Shown here in pieces: positions 1 through 7,374 of a stretch of 64,000 bases of DNA. The first letter of the stretch is position 1. The number at the start of each line of letters is the position of its first letter. The notes under the pieces were generated by a model. The model saw only the letters and a list, made by a program, of their open reading frames with translations, was not told the DNA's origin and ran no database searches. Source of the stretch: Tropicimonas sp. IMCC34011 (lineage in GTDB: Bacteria > Pseudomonadota > Alphaproteobacteria > Rhodobacterales > Rhodobacteraceae); contig NZ_QMEJ01000003.1 in assembly GCF_003390865.1 (NCBI RefSeq), forward strand, positions 1 through 64,000, read 5' to 3'. A program made the translations under genes and the position numbers.

Positions 1-108
1 CCCGCCGCGCCTGTTGACGGGGACTCTCCCATGCGGATACCCCTTGTTTTACTGAGGCAGAGCGCCGAGGTGAGGCCTGTAACGAGAACACAACCCAAGA
101 GTGACCGA

Positions 109-186
109 TCTCCTGGGCACCAGTTCTTCAGGTAACTCCTTGGTTCTCCTCAGCTTTTCTTGAGCTGATCAGAGGCGTAGTACCAT
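109..186 (+). repeat. Left inverted repeat (att-like, tRNA-Leu 3' end plus arm)
   Basis: Read on the + strand this copy begins with the last 14 nt of the tRNA-Leu gene including CCA (109-122) and continues for about 62 nt that otherwise occur only next to the real tRNA. Aligned by eye to the reverse complement of 1374-1449 it differs by one substitution and one small change in a T-run. It contains a short hairpin (CAGCT...AGCTG) around a T-rich loop and a TGATCA palindrome. Upstream of position 109 the match to tRNA-Leu stops, so this is a partial copy and not a second tRNA. Confidence 0.85.
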
Positions 187-193
187 CCCATGG

Positions 194-1372
194 CTACGCT
201 GCTGCGGTCAGCCACTTGGCCAGCACCTCCAGCGGGTATCCTCTGCCGTAGCCATGGCCAACGCCTTCAGTCTGCCACCCGCCGATCTGGTCTACGATGT
301 CCGAGGGGCATTCGACTGCGCGGAGACGGTCGCGCATTGAGTGGCGGAAGCTGTGCATGGTGCAACGCTCAGGGACGTGCGGTTTCAACCATTTGTTCAG
401 CGCGGCACTGGCTGAGTTCGCGTTGGTGGTCTCGCCCTTGTTGTACCGAGGGAAGGCGAAACGGTCTTCCGTCTGGGCTGCGACGATCCGCTCTGCCGCC
501 CAACTTGCCTCTCCGACGAGAGGGACCAGGCGAGCACTGGTTGAGGTCTTCAAGCGCCGCCACGGATGCTCCTTGATGACCACATGCTGGACGGTTGCGG
601 TTAGCTTGATATCGTCAACCTGAAGACCAGCCGCCTCGGCCAAGCGCATCCCCGTGTCGGACACCAGAGCGACCAGCCACCGAGCCTCGTCGTCCTTCAC
701 ACGGCACTTCTCTTGAATGGCCCGAATGTCATCCAAGGTCAGCGGCTCGCGCTCTTCAACGCCAGCCTTCCGGTCGTAGTAGACGCCAGCGAACGGGTTG
801 GTCAGCGTGATGCCGATCTCTGCAGCGGCAAAGTTGATGACGGACCGGACGGTGCCGAAGACCCTCGTGATGCTACTTCCCGATAGCTTGCGGGCGATCA
901 GGTCGTCCCGGAAGGAGTTTGCATCGGATCGCGTGTAAGCGGTGATGTCCTTGTCACCGCACTTGTCTATGACATAGCCGCAGGAGCGCTCTGCAGCGCG
1001 ATGGAACGTGGCAGGACGGTTCGCTCCCTTGAGTCGCAGGTACACCGCCACAGCTTCGCTGAGTGTGATCCCTGGCTCATCCTGCGGTGATTGCTCAGCG
1101 GCACTCGCTGGTCCCGCTGGGCGGTAACCACCCATGCGCAACATGTGCTTCCCTGGCAGGTCCATGTTCTGCATCCGCAGGAAGTGCCAGTGTTCGTCGA
1201 GCTGCTGGGAGGCCTTGGTCGCTCTCGCCTTGGCGACAGCGGTCCTCCGAGTGCGGAGCGAGAAGGAGATGCGGCTGCTTGTGTATTGGTCGCGAAGGTC
1301 GTTCGGGACCTTTCTCGCGAAGTAGAAGATGCCCTGTTTCACAAATGTGAAGGGAACCGTTTGGTACTCCAT
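194..1372 (-). CDS. Tyrosine recombinase/integrase (DUF6538-type N-terminus)
   Basis: The 392-aa protein has an N-terminal region (residues ~7-45, FYFARKVPNDLR) resembling the DUF6538 domain common in alphaproteobacterial integrases, a core-binding region (~100-200) and a C-terminal catalytic domain. Visible catalytic residues are Arg243 (TGMRLAE), a likely Lys275, His340 and Arg343 (HSFRH), Trp366/His373 and the probable nucleophile Tyr375 in YGRGYPLE. The domain therefore looks intact. ATG at 1372 is used; no good ribosome binding site is visible, and anything upstream of the start lies inside the right inverted repeat. The gene is co-oriented with, and directly downstream of, tRNA-Leu, so read-through from the tRNA promoter could supply transcription (inference). 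It probably integrates or inverts DNA at the tRNA 3' end. Confidence 0.85.
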   Translation of the reverse strand: MEYQTVPFTFVKQGIFYFARKVPNDLRDQYTSSRISFSLRTRRTAVAKARATKASQQLDEHWHFLRMQNMDLPGKHMLRMGGYRPAGPASAAEQSPQDEPGITLSEAVAVYLRLKGANRPATFHRAAERSCGYVIDKCGDKDITAYTRSDANSFRDDLIARKLSGSSITRVFGTVRSVINFAAAEIGITLTNPFAGVYYDRKAGVEEREPLTLDDIRAIQEKCRVKDDEARWLVALVSDTGMRLAEAAGLQVDDIKLTATVQHVVIKEHPWRRLKTSTSARLVPLVGEASWAAERIVAAQTEDRFAFPRYNKGETTNANSASAALNKWLKPHVPERCTMHSFRHSMRDRLRAVECPSDIVDQIGGWQTEGVGHGYGRGYPLEVLAKWLTAAA

Positions 1373-1373
1373 T

Positions 1374-1449
1374 TGGTACTACGCCTCTGATCAGCTCAAA
1401 AAAGCTGAGGAGAACCAAGGATTTACCTGAAGAACTGGTGCCCAGGAGA
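1374..1449 (-). repeat. Right inverted repeat (att-like, overlaps tRNA-Leu 3' end)
   Basis: On the minus strand this copy starts with the last 14 nt of tRNA-Leu (1449-1436) and ends 1 bp before the recombinase start codon. It is the inverted partner of 109-186. The 7-mer AGTACCA closes the repeat and recurs right after the recombinase ATG. Because it includes the tRNA end, recombination within the shared 14 nt would leave the tRNA intact. Confidence 0.85.
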
Positions 1450-1522
1450 GGACTCGAACCTCCACGTCCATACAGACACCAGCACCTGAAGCTGGCGCGT
1501 CTACCAATTCCGCCACCTGGGC
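1436..1522 (-). tRNA. tRNA-Leu (CAG anticodon)
   Basis: The 87-nt minus-strand sequence folds as a class II tRNA: acceptor GCCCAGG paired with CCTGGGC, D-arm GGCGGAATTGGTAGACGC, anticodon stem CCAGC/GCTGG with loop TTCAGGT (anticodon CAG), a long variable arm and a GTTCGAGTCC T-loop. The 3' CCA is encoded (1436-1438). It reads CUG codons, which are frequent in this GC-rich genome. Its last 14 nt are shared with both inverted repeats of the neighbouring cassette, which marks it as the attachment target. Confidence 0.97.
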
Positions 1523-1541
1523 AGGTGTCGTGAGCGGGGGA

Positions 1542-1568
1542 TCTATAAGGAGGGCGGGGGGCTGTCAA
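1542..1568 (-). promoter_or_regulatory. Probable promoter of tRNA-Leu
   Basis: On the minus strand a perfect -35 hexamer TTGACA (1568-1563) is followed after 15 nt by TATAGA (1547-1542), about 20 nt before the tRNA 5' end. The spacer is shorter than ideal; TAGATC at 17 nt is an alternative -10. No other feature explains the motif pair in this 167-nt gap. Confidence 0.55.
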
Positions 1569-1689
1569 CGGCGATTTGAGAGCTAATCTTTCGCTGCGGC
1601 GGAGCAGCGCAGATACGAAGCTTGCGACTTGTTCCCCGACGGGCCTACCGGTAATCCCTAACCGGTCAAAAGCAGATGGAGCGCGCGGC

Positions 1690-2676
1690 ATGACCAGGCT
1701 GGTGACGATCTTCGGCGGATCGGGATTCGTTGGACGATACATCGCGCGCCGTGCGGCCGCGGAAGGCTGGCGCGTCCGTGTCGCCTGCCGCCGACCGGAG
1801 GAAGCGGGCTTCGTCCGCACCTACGGCGTGGTCGGGCAGGTCGAGCCGATCTTCTGCAACATCAGGGACGATGCCTCCGTCGCGCAGGCCCTCAATGGCG
1901 CCGATGCGGTGGCGAACTGCGTCGGAGTTCTCGACGAATCCGGCAAGAACACCTTCGAGGCCGTTCAGGACGAGGGCGCGACCCGCATCGCGCGGCTGGC
2001 CGCGGCCGATGGGGTCCGGGACTTCGTCCAGATCTCGGCCATCGGGGCGGAGGCAGACTCGGACAGCGCCTATGCGCGCACCAAGGCCGCCGGCGAGGCG
2101 GGCGTGCTGCAGCACATGCCGCAGGCCGTGATACTGCGCCCGTCCATCGTGTTCGGTGCAGAGGACGAGTTCTTCAACCGCTTCGCCGGCATGACGCGGT
2201 TCGGCCCGGTCCTGCCGGTCGTGGGTGGCGATACGAAGTTCCAGCCGGTCTGGGTGGATGATGTCGCTCGCGCTGCGATGGCGGGCCTTTCCGGGACGGC
2301 GAAGCCGGGCATCTACGAGCTCGGCGGCCCCGATACCCATACCTTCCGGGAGCTGATGCAGCAGATGCTGCACGTCATTCGCAAGAACCGGTTCGTCGCA
2401 AACGTGCCGTTCGGCATCGCGAACCTGATGGCCAGCGGCTTCGGGGCTGTGCGAGCGCTGACCTTCGGGCTGATCAAGGGCCCGATCACCCACGATCAGG
2501 TTGCGAACCTGCGGCAGGACAACGTGGTGTCCGGCACTCACATGGGGTTCGACGATCTCGGCATTCAGCCGGCCGCCATGGAAGCTGTCCTGCCGGACTA
2601 CCTGTGGCGCTTCCGCCCGTCGGGCCAGTATTCGACGGTCAAGGAATCCGCGAAGAAGCTGCGCAACCAGATCTGA
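1690..2676 (+). CDS. Complex I NDUFA9-type NAD(P)-binding SDR protein
   Basis: A 328-aa atypical/extended short-chain dehydrogenase-like protein. The N-terminal Rossmann motif is IFGGSGFVGRY (residues ~7-17), followed by NCVGVL and the QISAIGA strand; ARTKAAGE fits the YxxxK region in shifted form. This is the family annotated as complex I NDUFA9-subunit-like in alphaproteobacteria; close relatives bind NAD(P)H, and many lack proven catalysis. The start is taken at ATG 1690 because the Rossmann motif follows at once and the longer upstream frame adds unrelated sequence. It stands alone, rightward, after the tRNA and converges on marR. The exact role is not deducible from sequence. Confidence 0.85.
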   Translation: MTRLVTIFGGSGFVGRYIARRAAAEGWRVRVACRRPEEAGFVRTYGVVGQVEPIFCNIRDDASVAQALNGADAVANCVGVLDESGKNTFEAVQDEGATRIARLAAADGVRDFVQISAIGAEADSDSAYARTKAAGEAGVLQHMPQAVILRPSIVFGAEDEFFNRFAGMTRFGPVLPVVGGDTKFQPVWVDDVARAAMAGLSGTAKPGIYELGGPDTHTFRELMQQMLHVIRKNRFVANVPFGIANLMASGFGAVRALTFGLIKGPITHDQVANLRQDNVVSGTHMGFDDLGIQPAAMEAVLPDYLWRFRPSGQYSTVKESAKKLRNQI

Positions 2677-2691
2677 GGCGCCGCCTGGCGC

Positions 2692-3132
2692 TCAGCCGGC
2701 GCCGAGCCGCTCCCGCAGCTCCCTCAGGACCGGTAACGCGGTACGCACGCGCTCCGGTCCGATTTCCTCCACGACCTGCGCCACGATGGGCGCGATAGCC
2801 TGTAGCGCCGCATCCCGCGCCTTGCGACCGGCAGGGGAGACGGAGACCCGCTTGCGCCGGGCATCCTCCCAATCGGGGCGGACATGGATGTGCCCCGCCC
2901 ATTCCAGCTTCGCCAGAGTGTTGCTCATCGCTGCCCGCGTGAGTTGGAAGGACTGGGCGAGCTGCGCGGGGCTGCGCTCTTCTTCCAGCCGGGCAAGGTG
3001 GTTGAGGACCGCGAAGTGACTGAGTTCCATCCCCCGCGGCATCGCGCGGGAAAGACGGTTCCGTGCAAGCTGGTCGACCGTGAAGATCTCGCTGAAGAGC
3101 GCGACAGCGAGACTGTCCGTCCGTTCGCTCAA
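2692..3132 (-). CDS. MarR family transcriptional regulator
   Basis: A 146-aa protein with the winged-helix layout of MarR proteins: an N-terminal dimerisation helix, a helix-turn-helix around residues 55-80 (SPAQLAQSFQLTRAAMSNTL) and a wing containing DARRKRVSVSPAGR, the conserved D-x-R-x3-V-x-L/V-T/S motif. It is the last gene of a leftward group, with its ATG overlapping the stop of the nitrilase gene by 4 nt, so it is probably translated with it. Its target and ligand are unknown; autoregulation of the operon is a common arrangement but cannot be shown here. Confidence 0.9.
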   Translation of the reverse strand: MSERTDSLAVALFSEIFTVDQLARNRLSRAMPRGMELSHFAVLNHLARLEEERSPAQLAQSFQLTRAAMSNTLAKLEWAGHIHVRPDWEDARRKRVSVSPAGRKARDAALQAIAPIVAQVVEEIGPERVRTALPVLRELRERLGAG

Positions 3133-3977
3133 CGCCTCTCCCCCATGACCCGCACGTCGAATTCCGCGTCTGCGTGCACGGAGGGGACCTTGCGGCGGGC
3201 CTCGGCGACGGCGGCGAGGTCGATCTCGGCGAAATGGACGCCGGGCTCGGTGCCGGCATCGAGCAGGACTTCGCCCCAGGGGGACACCACGAGCGAATGA
3301 CCGTGCGTCCGCCGCTCCCGGCCCGATGTCGCGCTGTGCGTTCCGGTTTGTGCCGGGGCGAGGACGAAGGCCCCCGTCTCGATGGCGCGTGCGCGCAGGA
3401 GCGGCTCCCAGTGCATCGGGCCGGTGCCGGGAGAGAAGGCGGCGGGGACGGTAAGGATCTCCGCCCCTTCCTGCGCGAGCTTGCGATAGAGATGCGGGAA
3501 ACGGACGTCGTAGCAGATCGTCATTCCGATCGCGCCGATCTCAGTCCGTGCCAGGATCGCCTCGCTGCCGGGACGATATCCGGCCGATTCGCGGTACGTC
3601 TCCTCTGGCGAGACGTCCACGTCGAACATGTGGATCTTGTCGTACCGGGCCCGCACCTTGCTATCCGGCCCGATCAGGAAGGAGCGGTTGGCGAAGCGTC
3701 CGTCCGGATCGCCCGATTGCAGCGCCAGCGATCCGATCAGCAACCAGATCCCGTACTCCTTCGCGGCCGCCGCGAGGGCAGACAGGGTCGGATCCTCCTC
3801 CTCCCGCCGCAGCACGGAGGTTTGCCGGCTGCGGCTGGCGGAGACGCAGTTGGTGACCTCCGGGGTCAGGACGAACGTCGCACCGCCCCTGGCGGCCTCC
3901 ACGATCATGTCGCGGGTGGCGGCAAGGTTTCGGGCAGGATCGTCCGACGCGTTGGTTTGGAGGAGCGCGATGCGCAT
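3129..3977 (-). CDS. Carbon-nitrogen hydrolase (nitrilase superfamily, omega-amidase/Nit-like)
   Basis: A 282-aa cytosolic amidase-type enzyme. The catalytic triad is visible as Glu40 (LTPEVTN), Lys114 (YDKIHMFD) and Cys155 (ITICYDVRFP-like), each in family context. The DKIHMFDVDV and CYDVRFP blocks match the Nit1/Nit2 branch, whose members deaminate omega-amides or deaminated glutathione. The neighbour grxC is 4 nt upstream, which fits a glutathione-repair role (deaminated glutathione amidase); that role is inference. The length is normal for the family. ATG at 3977 is supported by the tight spacing to grxC. Confidence 0.88.
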   Translation of the reverse strand: MRIALLQTNASDDPARNLAATRDMIVEAARGGATFVLTPEVTNCVSASRSRQTSVLRREEEDPTLSALAAAAKEYGIWLLIGSLALQSGDPDGRFANRSFLIGPDSKVRARYDKIHMFDVDVSPEETYRESAGYRPGSEAILARTEIGAIGMTICYDVRFPHLYRKLAQEGAEILTVPAAFSPGTGPMHWEPLLRARAIETGAFVLAPAQTGTHSATSGRERRTHGHSLVVSPWGEVLLDAGTEPGVHFAEIDLAAVAEARRKVPSVHADAEFDVRVMGERR

Positions 3978-3981
3978 CCTC

Positions 3982-4239
3982 TCAAGCCGTCAGGAGAGGA
4001 TCGAGCTTGCCCTCCCGCTCGAGCCCGGCCAGCTCGTCGAAGCCGCCGATGCCCTGACCGTCTATGAAGATCTGCGGCACCGTGCGGCGCCCGCCGGCCT
4101 TCTCCATCAGACGCTCCCGCGCCTCGCCGTCACCGGTCACGTCGATCTCGGTGAACGGAACGTCCTTCTGCTTCAAGAGCCGCTTCGCCGCGTGGCAGAA
4201 GCCGCAGGTCTGGGTCGTGTAGATTTCGACAATCGCCAT
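3982..4239 (-). CDS. grxC: Glutaredoxin 3
   Basis: An 85-aa single-domain glutaredoxin. The dithiol active site CGFC lies at residues ~12-15 after the first strand (MAIVEIYTTQT), followed by TVPQIFID (the cis-Pro loop) and GGFDEL, the glutathione-binding GG motif. It reduces disulfides and mixed glutathione disulfides in the cytoplasm. It sits between comF and the nitrilase gene in a leftward group with 4 nt to the next gene, so co-expression is likely. The length is typical of GrxC. Confidence 0.95.
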   Translation of the reverse strand: MAIVEIYTTQTCGFCHAAKRLLKQKDVPFTEIDVTGDGEARERLMEKAGGRRTVPQIFIDGQGIGGFDELAGLEREGKLDPLLTA

Positions 4240-4272
4240 GGGTCGCCCTTCCTGGTCCTGGTTGGGTCTTAC

Positions 4273-4989
4273 TTAGGCGCTGGGGAGGGCCCTTGCCAAC
4301 GCCAGCACCGAAACCGAGGCCGCGCCACCGGCGAGACAGGCCTCCGTCGCCGCGGCGAAGGTCGCTCCGGAGGTCATCACGTCATCGACGAGGACGATAT
4401 CGCGCCCCTCCGCCGCCCCTCCGCGTCGCGGATGCAGGGCGAGGCGGTCCATCACATTGGCGAAACGCCCGTCATAGCCGCGGCCCGCCTGCGTCGGCGT
4501 GTACTGGGTGCGGGTGAGGAGGTCTGGAACGCACTCTGCTTCCGCGTGGCGCGCGACGGACTGCGCGAGAAGGGCGGCCTGATTGTACCGGCGTCCGGCG
4601 AGACGGGTCCAATGGAGGGGAATGGGCGCGATCAGGGGAGCCCCGCTCAGCAGATCCGCCCCGGCCGCGGCCATCCAGCGGCCTGCCGGGCGTGCCAGTT
4701 CCGTCCTGTCTCCGTGCTTCAGACCGAGGACGATGCGCCGCGCGCTCCCGCCATAGACGAGCGCCGCACGACCCCTCGCCCATGGTCGCGCAAGGGACAG
4801 GCAGGCGTCGCAGATCGCGCCGGTCGCCTCCTCCTCGCCCCCGACCGGAGCACCGCACAGCTCGCAGATTGCGCCCGATATCACCTCCAGTCCGGACCAG
4901 CAGCCTGCGCAGAGGCCGCCATGGTCGGCCACCGGGGCGGGGCAGCAGAGGCAGTGCGGCGGATAGACTTGGCTCAGGAGGGTTTGCAT
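4273..4989 (-). CDS. ComF family phosphoribosyltransferase-like protein
   Basis: A 238-aa protein with an N-terminal zinc-finger region (CLCC...CAGC, then CELC...CDAC) and a C-terminal phosphoribosyltransferase fold with the PRPP loop DIVLVDDVMTSGAT (residues ~190-205). ComF proteins are tied to DNA uptake in competent bacteria and to phosphoribosyl chemistry elsewhere; the substrate is unknown. I use the ATG at 4989. A TTG at 5001 would extend it by four residues and run into the divergent methyltransferase start. It leads the comF-grxC-nitrilase-marR group. Confidence 0.88.
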   Translation of the reverse strand: MQTLLSQVYPPHCLCCPAPVADHGGLCAGCWSGLEVISGAICELCGAPVGGEEEATGAICDACLSLARPWARGRAALVYGGSARRIVLGLKHGDRTELARPAGRWMAAAGADLLSGAPLIAPIPLHWTRLAGRRYNQAALLAQSVARHAEAECVPDLLTRTQYTPTQAGRGYDGRFANVMDRLALHPRRGGAAEGRDIVLVDDVMTSGATFAAATEACLAGGAASVSVLALARALPSA

Positions 4990-5018
4990 TCGCGCCAGCA
5001 ATGTCTAGCTCCGCTTGC

Positions 5019-5906
5019 ATGAGTGAACGCCCGCTTCTGGCCGACCGCCCGGCCCTCGCCCTCAGACGCGACCGCGCCCTTCGCGCCGGTCTTGCCGATT
5101 TCCTGCACTTGGCCGTCGCCGACGAGGCCGATGAAAGACTGATGGACGTTAACAGGACGTTTACAGCGCCTGCCGTCATCTCCCCCTTTCCTGAACTCTG
5201 GTCCAATCTGCGGCCCGGAAGCATGTCCGTCGCGGATGCCGAGACGCTGCCGCTGTCGTCGGGGGCTCACGATCTGGTCCTCGACGCCCTGTCCCTCCAC
5301 TGGTCGAACGATCCGGTGGGGCAGATGATCCAGGCGCGCCGCGCCCTGAAACCGGACGGGCTCTACCTCGCCTGCTGTTTCGGCGGCGAGACGCTGACCG
5401 AGCTGCGCACCGCCCTCGCTGCGGCGGAGGCAGAGATCGCCGGCGGCCTGTCCCCCCGCGTGGCTCCCATGGGCGAGATCCGGGATCTCGGCGCCTTGAT
5501 CCAACGCGCCGGGCTGGCCCTTCCCGTGGCCGATCAGACACGGCTGAAGGTCAGCTATGGCAGCCTGAGCGCGCTGATGCATGACCTCCGCGCGATGGGA
5601 GAGACCAACGCCCTTGCCGCACGCCACCGGGCCGTGCCGCCCCGTTCCCTGTTCGAGCGCGCCGATGCGCTTTACCCGCGGGATGCAGACGGCCGCCTGC
5701 CGGCAACGTTCGATCTCGTCTGGCTGACGGGCTGGAGCCCGGATGCCTCCCAGCAGCAGCCACTCCGGCCCGGCAGCGCGCAGGTGCGGCTCGCTGACGC
5801 GCTCGGGACGGCCGAAGAGGCGTTGCATGATGAAGCCATGCCGGGCGAGGATACCGGGCCCGCGGGACAGCGGACGCCACGCAACTCCGAGGATTCGACA
5901 CGATGA
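5019..5906 (+). CDS. SAM-dependent methyltransferase (BioC/NDUFAF5-like)
   Basis: A 295-aa protein with a class I methyltransferase core: SVADAETLPL, then HDLVLDALSLHWSNDP (motif IV/post region) and LKPDGLYLACCFGGETL. The HWSNDP and GGETL blocks are typical of the BioC/NDUFAF5-like group found in alphaproteobacteria. The glycine-rich motif I is weak, because the region that should hold GxGxG reads ELWSNLRPG. Whether it is catalytically active is therefore uncertain. The start is ATG 5019 (MSERPLL); an in-frame ATG at 5001 would overlap the alternative comF start. Its stop overlaps hemH by 4 nt, so the two are probably co-translated. Confidence 0.8.
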   Translation: MSERPLLADRPALALRRDRALRAGLADFLHLAVADEADERLMDVNRTFTAPAVISPFPELWSNLRPGSMSVADAETLPLSSGAHDLVLDALSLHWSNDPVGQMIQARRALKPDGLYLACCFGGETLTELRTALAAAEAEIAGGLSPRVAPMGEIRDLGALIQRAGLALPVADQTRLKVSYGSLSALMHDLRAMGETNALAARHRAVPPRSLFERADALYPRDADGRLPATFDLVWLTGWSPDASQQQPLRPGSAQVRLADALGTAEEALHDEAMPGEDTGPAGQRTPRNSEDSTR

Positions 5907-6952
5907 ACGATATGACACCGTCCACCGCGGCGCATCTTCCTGCGGACCACCCGCCCGTCAAGCGCCCCAAGGTCGGCATCCTGATCGCCAATCTCGGCAC
6001 GCCCGACGGCACCGATTACCGCTCCATGCGCCGCTACCTTTCGGAGTTCCTGAGCGACAGGCGCGTGATCGACTATTCGCCCTGGCTCTGGCAGCCGCTT
6101 CTGCAGGGAATCATCCTGTCCAAGCGTCCCTTCACATCCGGGAAGGCCTACCGCTCCATCTGGAACACCGAAGCGGACGAGAGCCCGCTCGCGACGATCA
6201 CCAAGGCGCAGAAGGCCGGCATCGAGGCGCGGCTGAAGGCTGCGCACGGCGATGACGTGATGATCGACTACTGCATGCGCTACGGCAATCCCTCGACCGA
6301 ATCCAAGGTCCGCGCGATGACCGAGGCGGGCTGCCACCGCATCCTCTTCTTCCCGCTCTACCCGCATTACGCCGGCGCGACCTCCGCCACGGCGAACGAT
6401 GCGTTTTTCCGGGCCCTGATGAAGGAGACGTGGCAACCGGTTGCGCGCGTCGTCCCGCCCTATTTCGACCGGCCCGACTACATCGACGCGCTGGCCGGAT
6501 CGGTGCTCGAGACATTGGGAGAGACGCAGCCGGACGTGCTCGTCTGCTCCTATCACGGGCTGCCCGAACGCTACCTCAAGCAGGGCGATCCGTATCACTG
6601 CCAGTGCCAGAAGACGACGCGCCTCCTCCGGGATCGCCTCGGTTGGGACAAGGATAAGGTGGTCACGACCTTCCAGTCGAAATTCGGTCCCGAGGAGTGG
6701 CTTCAGCCCTACACGGTCGAGGAGGTCGCGCGGCTGGCCAAGGCGGGCAAGAAGCGCATTGCGGTCATGGCGCCTGCCTTCTCCGCCGACTGCATCGAGA
6801 CGCTGGAAGAGATCAACGAGGAGATTCGGGAGAGCTTCGAGCATGCAGGCGGCGAGAGCTTCACCTACGTGCCGTGCCTCAACGAGGGCGCCGCGCATCT
6901 CGACATGCTGACCCGGGTCATCGAGGAGAACCTGCGCGGCTGGGTCGACTGA
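5903..6952 (+). CDS. hemH: Ferrochelatase
   Basis: A 349-aa protein that inserts Fe2+ into protoporphyrin IX, the last step of haem synthesis. Diagnostic blocks are VGILIANLGTPD at the N-terminus, LYPHYAGATSA, the catalytic-His segment SYHGLPERY and FGPEEWLQPYT near the C-terminus. CHCQC-like cysteines after the SYHG motif (YHCQCQKT) are usual in proteobacterial members. It overlaps the upstream methyltransferase by 4 nt. Other haem genes in the window are hemJ (41.2 kb) and a hemW-type gene (32.9 kb). A hairpin terminator follows at 6996. Confidence 0.97.
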   Translation: MNDMTPSTAAHLPADHPPVKRPKVGILIANLGTPDGTDYRSMRRYLSEFLSDRRVIDYSPWLWQPLLQGIILSKRPFTSGKAYRSIWNTEADESPLATITKAQKAGIEARLKAAHGDDVMIDYCMRYGNPSTESKVRAMTEAGCHRILFFPLYPHYAGATSATANDAFFRALMKETWQPVARVVPPYFDRPDYIDALAGSVLETLGETQPDVLVCSYHGLPERYLKQGDPYHCQCQKTTRLLRDRLGWDKDKVVTTFQSKFGPEEWLQPYTVEEVARLAKAGKKRIAVMAPAFSADCIETLEEINEEIRESFEHAGGESFTYVPCLNEGAAHLDMLTRVIEENLRGWVD

Positions 6953-6995
6953 TCCCGTGGCCCCCGCGCCGCGAGGCGAACGCCGGACATGAAAA

Positions 6996-7022
6996 AAGGC
7001 GGGGAATGCCCCCGCCTTCTTC
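6996..7022. terminator. Hairpin terminator between hemH and the small exported protein gene
   Basis: AAGGCGGGG and CCCCGCCTT form a GC-rich stem with a short loop, with an A-run before and a T-rich tract after it. The arrangement fits a bidirectional intrinsic terminator for the converging hemH and 7049-7231 genes. Confidence 0.75.
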
Positions 7023-7048
7023 CGTAATATACGTCGTGAACCCGTGTC

Positions 7049-7231
7049 TTACGAGTTGGAGACGGCGGCTGCGATCAGAACGAGCAGCAGGATCGGAACA
7101 ATGATGCCGCCGTTGGAGGACGAGGTGTCCTCAACGATGACTTCCGGCTCCATGATCGGCTCGGCGAGACCGCCAGCGAACGCACCGGTTGCAGCCACGG
7201 ACAGAGCGGCGGCGAGAGCGACTTTTTTCAT
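7049..7231 (-). CDS. Small exported or membrane-anchored protein, 60 aa
   Basis: The protein starts MKKVALAAALSVAATGAFAG, a clear signal peptide with an AFA cleavage site. It continues through an acidic linker (EPEVIVEDTSSSNG) and ends with a hydrophobic segment IIVPILLLVLIAAAVS. The mature product would be only ~40 residues, probably anchored in the inner membrane by the C-terminal helix. I recall similar signal peptide-acidic-transmembrane mini-proteins in Rhodobacteraceae, but no function. The ribosome binding site GGAGG precedes the ATG. It has no operon partner. Confidence 0.75.
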   Translation of the reverse strand: MKKVALAAALSVAATGAFAGGLAEPIMEPEVIVEDTSSSNGGIIVPILLLVLIAAAVSNS

Positions 7232-7374
7232 GTCAACCTCCAGTTAACGCACGGACACGGTCAGTGAGGATGCCCGCGCACCCAAGTAGTACCTCGTGTC
7301 CAAATCTGTTGCAGAGCGACCTCGCCATTGCAATTGCGCAAAGCTCGAAATTGCGCCTCCCGAAGTCGATGTCG

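Larger units (their letters stand above)
109..1449 (-). mobile_element. Recombinase cassette bounded by inverted tRNA-Leu-derived repeats
   Basis: One tyrosine recombinase gene lies between two inverted ~76 bp repeats (109-186 and 1374-1449). The right repeat overlaps the 3' end of the intact tRNA-Leu by 14 nt, and the left repeat carries the same 14 nt in the opposite orientation. The recombinase stop codon lies 8 bp from the left repeat and its start codon 1 bp from the right repeat, so the cassette is essentially repeat-gene-repeat. Integration next to a tRNA 3' end is typical of tyrosine recombinases; inverted rather than direct copies are not. The DNA looks less GC-rich than the core genes to its right. 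Whether a larger island continues left of the window cannot be seen. Confidence 0.6.

Noticed and set aside
600-620. FNR-like TTGATATCGTCAA
   Set aside because: The spacer is one base short of the FNR consensus and the motif lies inside the recombinase gene.
4990-5001. TTG start at 5001 for comF
   Set aside because: It would add four residues and overlap the divergent methyltransferase region; ATG 4989 gives the usual length.
5148-5163. CtrA-like TTAACAGGACGTTTAC
   Set aside because: The second half-site is TTTA and the motif lies inside the methyltransferase coding sequence, far from a promoter.
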